The notes under the pieces are model-generated. The model made no database searches. It saw only the letters and a program-made list of their open reading frames with translations, and was not told the origin of the DNA. A DNA stretch of 38,249 nt, from positions 1 to 38,249 of the forward strand of contig CAMZGX010000005.1 of assembly GCA_947306585.1 (NCBI GenBank), in the 5' to 3' direction. Origin of the DNA: an uncultured Candidatus Saccharibacteria bacterium (GTDB taxonomy: Bacteria > Patescibacteriota > Saccharimonadia > Saccharimonadales > Saccharimonadaceae). The position numbers and the translations under genes were made by a program. Positions 32,937-38,249 of the stretch are shown piece after piece (the stretch's first letter is position 1; each line of letters opens with the position of its first letter).

Positions 32937-34235
32937 ATGAAATTATCCGAAGAATTAATTTGGCGTGGTTTTCAAGCTGAGACCACAATAAAAGACCCTA
33001 CAAACCTTGACGAAAGAAAGTCAAAGAAATTCTATTTCGGAGCTGACCCTTCTGCTGACAGCTTGACCATCGGCAATCTTGCAGCTCTGATGATGTGTGC
33101 ATGTTTTGTGCGCCACGGATATAAACCATATCTTCTCGTCGGTGGTGCAACCGGCCAAATCGGTGATCCAAAAGAAACCGGCGAACGTGATTTGAAAACT
33201 CTTGAAGAAGTTGAACATAACAAAGCTTGCATCAAAAAGCAAATGGAATCTGTCATTTCTCCAGATGGTGCTGCTAATACTAAAGACGATGGTGACGCCG
33301 AAAATGATAACTGGGAAGTTACTCTGGTCGACAACTACGACTGGTTCAAGAATATGAACTACCTCGAGTTCCTTCGCTCTGTTGGTAAGGCTTTCTCAAT
33401 GACTCAGCTCCTTGATCGTAAATTCATTCAAAACCGTATCGGTGAAGGTGGCTCAGGTATCTCTTATGCAGAATTTAGCTACACCCTTATTCAAGGTTAC
33501 GATTTCTGGCATCTCTACAAAGAATACGGTATCGATCTTCAACTTTGTGGCGCCGACCAATTCGGTAACGCATCGACTGGTATTCGTTTAATTAATAAGT
33601 TTGAGAATGCTACTGCTGATGTTTGGTCAACTCCACTCATCATCGATCCAGCAACTGGCCGCAAATTCGGTAAGTCTGAAGGTAATGCAATCTGGCTCGC
33701 TTCAAGTGATAATGGTCAGGGCAACTTCACTCCAGTCTTTGACTTCTATCAGTTCTGGCTTAACCAAGCTGATGAATCAGTTGAATATCTCTTAAAGATT
33801 TACACCGTCTATAGCAGAGAGGAAATCGAAGCTATCTTAGCTGAACATAAAGCTGCTCCAGAAAAACGCGTCGCTCAGAAAGCTCTCGCTAAAGGTGCTA
33901 CCGAAGTTGTTCACGGCAAGACTTCTGCCAAAGCTGCTATTACTCTTACCGACATTCTCTTTGGTGGTAAGAAACTCGGCCAACTTACAGAAAACGAAAT
34001 CGAAAGCATCGCTTTACTTCTTCCAACCTTAAAACTCAGCGAAGAACGCCCAGCTATTTCACTCGTCGATGCTCTCGTTGAAACTGAACTTGTCAGCTCA
34101 AAGACCGAAGCAAGAAAAATGATTGCTGGAAATGCAATTTCTGTAAATGGTGAGAAAGTCACCGACGAAGCATTTGAAATCACCTCACTCTCAATCTTGA
34201 AACGTGGTAAAAACAAATTTGCTCTTGTAAAATAA
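32937..34235 (+). CDS. tyrS: Tyrosyl-tRNA synthetase
   Basis: This 432-residue class Ic synthetase charges tRNA-Tyr. The HIGH-type motif appears as TIGN after YFGADPSADSL, the KMSKS-type as KFGKSEGN, and the tyrosine pocket as YTLIQGYDF and LCGADQFGNASTG. The C-terminal S4-like RNA-binding domain covers about 360-432 (VDALVETELVSSKTEARKMI). An acidic insert near 105-122 (KDDGDAENDN) lies between the first strands. Codon use is strongly biased. The start is the ATG next to the promoter. Confidence 0.96.
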   Translation: MKLSEELIWRGFQAETTIKDPTNLDERKSKKFYFGADPSADSLTIGNLAALMMCACFVRHGYKPYLLVGGATGQIGDPKETGERDLKTLEEVEHNKACIKKQMESVISPDGAANTKDDGDAENDNWEVTLVDNYDWFKNMNYLEFLRSVGKAFSMTQLLDRKFIQNRIGEGGSGISYAEFSYTLIQGYDFWHLYKEYGIDLQLCGADQFGNASTGIRLINKFENATADVWSTPLIIDPATGRKFGKSEGNAIWLASSDNGQGNFTPVFDFYQFWLNQADESVEYLLKIYTVYSREEIEAILAEHKAAPEKRVAQKALAKGATEVVHGKTSAKAAITLTDILFGGKKLGQLTENEIESIALLLPTLKLSEERPAISLVDALVETELVSSKTEARKMIAGNAISVNGEKVTDEAFEITSLSILKRGKNKFALVK

Positions 34236-34263
34236 TTGATTTATAAAACTTTAAGGAGGTAAC

Positions 34264-35052
34264 ATGAGAAAAGCACTCTCATTTGATATTGATCAAACAT
34301 TAAATATTGCAAAGACTCCGATTCCTGATGAAATCGCTGAGCTTTTAACTGACTGTCTTAATCACTTCGAAATTTGTCCTATTTCTGGCCAGAAATTTGA
34401 TCAGTTCTTAATTCAAATTGTCGATCGTCTCGTCGAGACCGGTCACGCAACCGAGGAGCAACTTAGCCACCTCCACCTTTTTGTCGCTCAAGGTACTCAG
34501 TACTATCGCTATATTCCTTCAGGCAATGGCTATGCTAAAGAAAACTGGGAACAGGTCTATAACTACCCACTCACCGACGAACAAGTCGCAAAGATTTCTA
34601 AAGCTATCGAAGACTCTGCAAGAGAACTTGGCTTCTGGGAAGAAGATAAGCTCGCTCCTGGCGATGAAATCATCGAAAACCGCTTATCACAGGTTACTTT
34701 CTCAGCTCTCGGCCAAAAAGCTGGCACCGAAGCAAAATATGCATGGGATCCAGATTGCAAGAAGCGCGAACAAATCGTTAAACTTTGTAAAGAAAAAGCT
34801 CCAGAATTCGAGTACGAAATTGGTGGTACTACTTCAATCAATGCTATCACCCCAGGCATGAACAAAGAGTTTGGTATGACTAAACTTCTTGAATATCTCA
34901 AACTTGAAAAGAAAGACGTCCTTTACTTTGGCGATATGACTCAGCCTGGTGGTAACGATTATCCAGTCGTTCAAATGGGCTTTGATACCATCACTGTCCG
35001 CTCACACGAAGACACCGCATATGCTCTTCGTGGCATCTTAATGAATCTTTAA
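34264..35052 (+). CDS. HAD-superfamily protein resembling eukaryotic-type phosphomannomutase
   Basis: In this 262-residue product the nucleophile motif is SFDIDQTL (D-x-D-x-T), a type IIB cap is inserted, and the C-terminal motif reads FGDMTQPGGNDYPV. That last block, with ENRLSQVTFSALGQ upstream, closely follows the PMM1/PMM2 pattern (FGDKTxPGGND, NVSPIGR-like). The best guess is therefore a mannose- or hexose-phosphate mutase, or a phosphatase of that clan. PMM2-type enzymes are uncommon in bacteria compared with the alpha-D-phosphohexomutase type. AAGGAGGT precedes the ATG. tpiA follows, but from its own promoter. Confidence 0.78.
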   Translation: MRKALSFDIDQTLNIAKTPIPDEIAELLTDCLNHFEICPISGQKFDQFLIQIVDRLVETGHATEEQLSHLHLFVAQGTQYYRYIPSGNGYAKENWEQVYNYPLTDEQVAKISKAIEDSARELGFWEEDKLAPGDEIIENRLSQVTFSALGQKAGTEAKYAWDPDCKKREQIVKLCKEKAPEFEYEIGGTTSINAITPGMNKEFGMTKLLEYLKLEKKDVLYFGDMTQPGGNDYPVVQMGFDTITVRSHEDTAYALRGILMNL

Positions 35053-35057
35053 GCTTA

Positions 35058-35066
35058 TGCTATAAT
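35058..35066 (+). promoter_or_regulatory. Extended -10 promoter of tpiA, leaderless
   Basis: AAGCTTATGCTATAAT carries the same AAGCTTATGCTA core as the secreted paralogs' promoters, here with a perfect -10. The hexamer (35061-35066) ends exactly 6 bases before the ATG at 35073. Confidence 0.78.
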
Positions 35067-35072
35067 ATACTT

Positions 35073-35849
35073 ATGAAAACGTATATTGTGGGCAACTGGA
35101 AGATGAATCTTACCGTAGGTGAATCTTCAATCTATCTTCAAAAACTTTTAAAGCGCATCCGTCCGGCAAAGGGAATTGAGGTCGCGGTTTCACCAAGCCT
35201 CATTGCAATCCAGCCATTGCGTATGCAACTTGATAAAAACAATTCTAAGGTCAAGTTGGTAGCACAAAATTTCTATCACAGGGATTACGGTGCTTTTACG
35301 GGCGAAGTTTCAGTTTCACAACTTCGCGGTCTCGTTAATTACGCTATTGTCGGTCACTCAGAACGTCGCTACGTTTTTGGTGAGACTAATAAAGATTTGA
35401 AGCAAAAAGTTGCTGCTGCAATTCGTAACGGTATTACCCCAATTCTTTGTATTGGTGAAACCGAAAATGAGAAGAACTTCGGCGAAACTGCCGATGTGCT
35501 CCGTGACCAACTTCTTGGCGGTCTTTCTGAAATCGACGCCGAGGATGTTAAGAAAGTCGTGATTGCTTATGAGCCAGTTTGGGCTATTTCAAGCAATAAA
35601 GGCGCTCGTCTTGCTGCCCCAGACGAGATTGCTGAATCAATCAAGTTAATTAGAAACGAACTCAAAGAAACCTACGGTAAAGAAACTGCTGACGAAACCC
35701 CAGTCCTCTATGGTGGTTCGGTCAACCCAAATAATGCTGGTGCCTACCTTACTATTCCAGGCGTAAATGGCCTCTTAATTGGCGGAAGCAGCCTTGTCTC
35801 TGATCACTTTATCGACATCATCGAGCTCGCAAAGCGCCTTAGAGCATAA
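35073..35849 (+). CDS. tpiA: Triosephosphate isomerase
   Basis: This 258-residue TIM barrel interconverts DHAP and GAP. GNWKMN carries the catalytic Lys, VGHSERR the electrophilic His, YEPVWAIS the catalytic Glu at the start of loop 6, and VLYGGSV and GLLIGGSSL the phosphate-binding loops. Length is usual. With phosphoketolase nearby it fits a reduced fermentative carbon route, since GAP from phosphoketolase enters lower glycolysis. Confidence 0.97.
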   Translation: MKTYIVGNWKMNLTVGESSIYLQKLLKRIRPAKGIEVAVSPSLIAIQPLRMQLDKNNSKVKLVAQNFYHRDYGAFTGEVSVSQLRGLVNYAIVGHSERRYVFGETNKDLKQKVAAAIRNGITPILCIGETENEKNFGETADVLRDQLLGGLSEIDAEDVKKVVIAYEPVWAISSNKGARLAAPDEIAESIKLIRNELKETYGKETADETPVLYGGSVNPNNAGAYLTIPGVNGLLIGGSSLVSDHFIDIIELAKRLRA

Positions 35850-35854
35850 AAACT

Positions 35855-35883
35855 TTGCAATTTTCAGATAAATACTATACAAT
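35855..35883 (+). promoter_or_regulatory. Promoter of the coiled-coil gene pair
   Basis: TTGCAA, a 17-base spacer, then TACAAT. The leader of about 45 bases contains ATAGGTCATA, the same motif as in the leaders of several secreted paralogs. Confidence 0.6.
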
Positions 35884-35935
35884 GAAATAAGAAATAAATA
35901 GGTCATAACACAAATAATAATTTAGGGTACCGAAG

Positions 35936-37108
35936 ATGAATGACAACGTAGAAGAACGCGCAAAATCATCCGTCCGTTCTCGTGGACGCATGATGGATTT
36001 TGCTCCGAGGAATGCTATTTCTAGCCCTCGTCCTGTCAAAAGAAATATTACTGTAGCAGATGACGAACAGCGCCGCCGTGAGATTGCTCGCCGTGAGGTT
36101 GCTCGCCGCGAAGAAATTCACCGCCAAATTGAGCGTCAAAAAGAAGAAGACATTATTGCAAAACGCCGTGCTATTGCAGCGAGAAAAGACCTTGCTCGCC
36201 GCCTCGAAGCCGAGCGTGAAGAAAATCGCGAAGCTTTAGCTGCGCGTGAAAAAGAACTTGAACTCCAGCGTGAGCGTGAAGAGCGTGCAAAGCGCCGTGC
36301 TATGATCGAAGCTCGTGCTATGAGAGAACGCCAGAGAATTATTGCTGAGCGCCGCGCAAAACGTGCTCGTGCTGAACTCGAAGCTCGCCGCAAGGCAGAG
36401 AACATGTTGCGTCCAGGCCCTATCCGCGACATCAAGAATCCACGCGGTTCAAAAGATCCTTTAGCTCGTCAAATCGTTCCAGAAGAACCAAAGGCAGAAC
36501 CAGTTGTTGAAGAAGTTGTACGCGAAGAGCGTCGTACTGTATTTGGTCGCAAGAATAAAGTCGAGAACCGCCTCGGTTCAGTCGAGGATTTCGAACGCGA
36601 CCTTGATGAACTTGAACACTCAGAAGAGAAAACTACTGAGATTGATTTTGATGACTTTGCAGAAGATCGCAAAGAAGACGATTACTTTGACGATATCGAT
36701 GAGATTGAAAAGAGTGTTGAAGAGGAAGAGGATACCTCAAGAAACAATGACCGTTTTGTACTCGGTGGCCGCTCTCCATTCATCAATACTGCGGTTGAAA
36801 AACGCCCACTTTCTGGCGGAAATCGCACTTTTGAATCAACTGCTGCTGTAGCTGCAAAAGACGCTCGTCCAAGAAATCAGAAAGCTTCAAAAGTTCGTGG
36901 TCGTTACGTTCCATACGAAGAACCTATTCCACATAAGAATATCTACGCTCGTACCGTTGAAAAGGAAAAAGGTACCCGCGATGTTCCAACTATGGTAGTT
37001 GGTGAAGCTCCAAAAGGCTCAAAGATTTCACTTATCATTGCAATCATTTTAACTATCGTCCTCGGCGCAGCCGTTGGCGCAATCGCATACTTAGCACTCT
37101 TCCAATAG
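35936..37108 (+). CDS. Highly charged coiled-coil protein with C-terminal membrane anchor
   Basis: This 390-residue protein is of no family I recognise. Residues about 43-165 are an Arg/Glu/Ala-rich, almost uninterrupted coiled coil (repeated RREIARREVARREE-like units). About 225-275 is acidic. A disordered basic linker follows, and the last 30 residues contain one hydrophobic helix (ISLIIAIILTIVLGAAVGAIAYLALF). The topology is that of a tail-anchored protein with a large cytoplasmic rod, perhaps a scaffold at the membrane. It is followed after 7 bases by the next unknown gene, so they probably form an operon. Confidence 0.75.
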   Translation: MNDNVEERAKSSVRSRGRMMDFAPRNAISSPRPVKRNITVADDEQRRREIARREVARREEIHRQIERQKEEDIIAKRRAIAARKDLARRLEAEREENREALAAREKELELQREREERAKRRAMIEARAMRERQRIIAERRAKRARAELEARRKAENMLRPGPIRDIKNPRGSKDPLARQIVPEEPKAEPVVEEVVREERRTVFGRKNKVENRLGSVEDFERDLDELEHSEEKTTEIDFDDFAEDRKEDDYFDDIDEIEKSVEEEEDTSRNNDRFVLGGRSPFINTAVEKRPLSGGNRTFESTAAVAAKDARPRNQKASKVRGRYVPYEEPIPHKNIYARTVEKEKGTRDVPTMVVGEAPKGSKISLIIAIILTIVLGAAVGAIAYLALFQ

Positions 37109-37115
37109 GAGAAAC

Positions 37116-37637
37116 ATGCGACAGCTAGTAGATGATAAAAACAAACTCGCTCGCGAGTTTGCGATGAAGAACGATCAAAAAAACGAGTTTTTCCACTCTT
37201 CCGCTTACGGAACTGTCCAGAACGAAGGTAGTATTGGTGCTGCTTCGACTGGCCTCACTATGGAAGAAAGAAAGGCAATTGAAGAAAAACGTAAATTTGT
37301 TAAGAAATATAACAACTCAAAGATTTTTGAGAGTACGTTTAATCTTCGTCATGCTAAGAAATTTATTCCTCGCACCGAAGGTGGCGAGAATGCGCTTTTT
37401 GATTCAAGGCAACATAATCGCGAAAATGTAACTGGCGATGCTAATGGTAACGTCAGAACTAGTTATGGCCGCACTGCTGGTTCTAGGGATAGTGGCGCCA
37501 TTGGCATTGGTGGCATGTCTGGAAAGCCAGGCGAACGCATGGGTGGAGGCTATACGCCGTATCGAACTGGCGGTTCAGCTCCATCGCGTCCAAGTGGTCC
37601 AAGTTTTTCAGCTGGTATTAAACCAAGCTTTAAATAG
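37116..37637 (+). CDS. Uncharacterised polar protein with Gly/Ser/Pro-rich tail
   Basis: This 173-residue protein follows the coiled-coil gene with TAGGAGAAAC before the ATG. The N-terminal 90 residues are charged and helical (LVDDKNKLAREFAMKND, TMEERKAIEEKRKFVKKYNN). The remaining half is low complexity, rich in Gly, Ser, Arg and Pro (GAIGIGGMSGKPGERMGGG, APSRPSGPSFSAG). There is no signal, membrane segment or cysteine. Co-expression with the membrane-anchored rod suggests the two proteins work together; the function is unknown. Confidence 0.7.
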   Translation: MRQLVDDKNKLAREFAMKNDQKNEFFHSSAYGTVQNEGSIGAASTGLTMEERKAIEEKRKFVKKYNNSKIFESTFNLRHAKKFIPRTEGGENALFDSRQHNRENVTGDANGNVRTSYGRTAGSRDSGAIGIGGMSGKPGERMGGGYTPYRTGGSAPSRPSGPSFSAGIKPSFK

Positions 37638-37639
37638 CA

Positions 37640-37668
37640 TTGCAACGCGAAAAAGCTTATGCTAGAAT
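37640..37668 (+). promoter_or_regulatory. Promoter of secreted paralog G, family-type core
   Basis: TTGCAA, a 17-base spacer ending AAGCTTATGC, then TAGAAT. The leader has ATTAGGTTTCATTATC before the ATG, again related to the AGGTCAT motif. Confidence 0.68.
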
Positions 37669-37695
37669 AAGCTTAAGTAATTAGGTTTCATTATC

Positions 37696-38249
37696 ATGGG
37701 GAAAATTCAACATAAAGATGCGATAAATACTTTTTTAAAAATAGGTTTATTTTCGGGGTCTCTTTTAATCACAGCTTTAGCTGTGTATTTTTATTCTCCG
37801 ACCTTTAGTTCGCATGCGGATACGAGTGATCCGGAAAGTGTCGATGTTAGACTTAATGTAAAGCCAACTATCGCACTCACAACCGACGTAAGTGAGCTCG
37901 ATCTTGACGCGAGACTTAACGAATTCGTCTCGGGATCAGTAAACGTTGATATTGTTACAAACTCCCAGTATGGCTACACCCTTGCCCTTGAAGATGCGGA
38001 TAATGACACAAACATGAACTCAACCTCAAACGACGTAACTGACGTAGTTACCTCCACCTTCACTGGTTCGAAAACTAGCTCGACTATGGATGGAAACACT
38101 TGGGGCTACTCCCTCGATGCGGGCCCGCTGGGCGAGTTCTGCGACGTGTCCTTCTACGCCGCCGAGGCGCACGGGCATGCCCACGGCGTCTCGGTGCACA
38201 CGGGAACCGCAAAGGGCATCATGGTCAACGCATCCGAGGCCATCCTGCG
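37696..38249 (+). CDS. Secreted paralog G, partial; last ~43 codons probably foreign
   Basis: The frame is open to the window end, which is why the ORF track omits it. It starts MGKIQHKD, has the family signal IGLFSGSLLITALAVYFYSP with likely cleavage after SHA, and a second-subtype module (VDVRLNVKPTIALTTD, TNSQYGYTLALEDADNDTNM, GNTWGYSLD). At that point paralogs continue with a GTNF-like block. Here the DNA turns abruptly GC-rich from about 38116-38120, and the frame reads AGPLGEFCDVSF onward with G or C at the third position in 39 of 43 codons. The change falls in mid-domain, so the tail most likely comes from another genome. Native sequence is assured only to about 38117. Confidence 0.8.
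   Translation, partial: MGKIQHKDAINTFLKIGLFSGSLLITALAVYFYSPTFSSHADTSDPESVDVRLNVKPTIALTTDVSELDLDARLNEFVSGSVNVDIVTNSQYGYTLALEDADNDTNMNSTSNDVTDVVTSTFTGSKTSSTMDGNTWGYSLDAGPLGEFCDVSFYAAEAHGHAHGVSVHTGTAKGIMVNASEAIL
38119..38249 (+). other. GC-rich tail, probable chimeric join
   Basis: 91 of 131 bases are G or C (about 69%), against roughly 40% in the adjoining genes by eye. The plus frame looks like real coding DNA of a GC-rich organism. No protein family was recognised in the 43-residue fragment. An Actinobacteria source would fit a host-associated Saccharibacteria sample, but that is inference. Confidence 0.75.

Noticed and set aside
36136-36435. 99-residue Arg/Ser-rich minus-strand ORF opposite the coiled-coil gene
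   Set aside because: It is the antisense of a repetitive Arg/Glu/Ala coiled-coil region, so low complexity is expected.
1-38249. UGA-recoded genetic code (Absconditabacteria/Gracilibacteria)
   Set aside because: TGA ends paralog D and the phosphoketolase N-half, and no gene here reads through TGA.
4296-38249. Diversity-generating retroelement acting on the FISUMP domains
   Set aside because: No reverse transcriptase or template repeat is seen in the window, and the C-termini differ throughout instead of at scattered adenine sites in a short repeat. It could exist elsewhere, but nothing here supports it.
1-38249. CRISPR arrays, insertion sequences or prophage
   Set aside because: No direct-repeat/spacer pattern, transposase or phage structural gene was found. 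The repeated elements are explained by the secreted paralog family.

Overview
The window looks like a stretch of a small, compact bacterial chromosome, most likely Candidatus Saccharibacteria (TM7, in the CPR/Patescibacteria). The grounds are: AT-leaning coding DNA; very short or overlapping intergenic gaps; a type IV pilin-like gene; split or shortened housekeeping proteins; many promoters that start transcription at or next to the ATG; and a multi-copy family of secreted proteins ending in FISUMP-type domains. TGA is used as a stop (ends of the genes at 18463 and 27061), so this is not a UGA-recoded lineage such as Absconditabacteria or Gracilibacteria. The assignment is inference; no search was run. 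No gene-free stretch exceeds 300 bases.

Layout. 1-1131: truncated tRNA-Ser, pilin-like gene, ruvA. 1151-4205: membrane pyrophosphatase (reverse) and yebC. 4207-6301: two members of the secreted paralog family, one of them only the N-terminal module. 6291-8155: recX and recA (reverse). 8350-9849: glutaredoxin-like protein, alpha/beta hydrolase, dCMP deaminase (reverse). 9944-12309: secreted cutinase-like protein with a second VWA-like half, a small Cys/His protein and a TetR-type regulator. 12356-15427: anaerobic ribonucleotide reductase nrdD-nrdG behind two NrdR-like boxes. 15428-16919: tilS and a PRC-barrel protein from overlapping divergent promoters. 16920-24609: four more secreted paralogs around lepA. 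24610-25861: hrcA-grpE under a CIRCE operator. 25971-29961: an unknown small protein, an adenylate-kinase-like kinase, a phosphoketolase split into two overlapping ORFs, and a PIN-TRAM protein. 30071-37637: class A penicillin-binding protein, tyrS, a PMM2-like HAD phosphatase/mutase, tpiA and two uncharacterised genes. 37696-end: a seventh secreted paralog, which runs into about 130 bases of roughly 69% GC DNA.

How it fits together. The housekeeping genes cover recombination (ruvA, recA, recX), translation (lepA, tyrS, tilS, yebC), the heat-shock switch (hrcA, grpE), anaerobic dNTP supply (nrdD, nrdG, dCMP deaminase), fermentative sugar breakdown (phosphoketolase, tpiA), ion pumping from pyrophosphate, and wall synthesis (PBP1A). 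Scattered among them is what I regard as the most interesting system: seven paralogous secreted proteins, six with nearly the same promoter core (the seventh follows another member in an operon). They share an N-terminal signal and beta-rich module but have divergent C-terminal domains. In an organism expected to live on other bacteria, this looks like a displayed repertoire of binding proteins, with the secreted cutinase-like enzyme as a possible companion at the host surface. That role is inference.

The last ~130 bases are probably a chimeric join or contig-end artefact, not native sequence.
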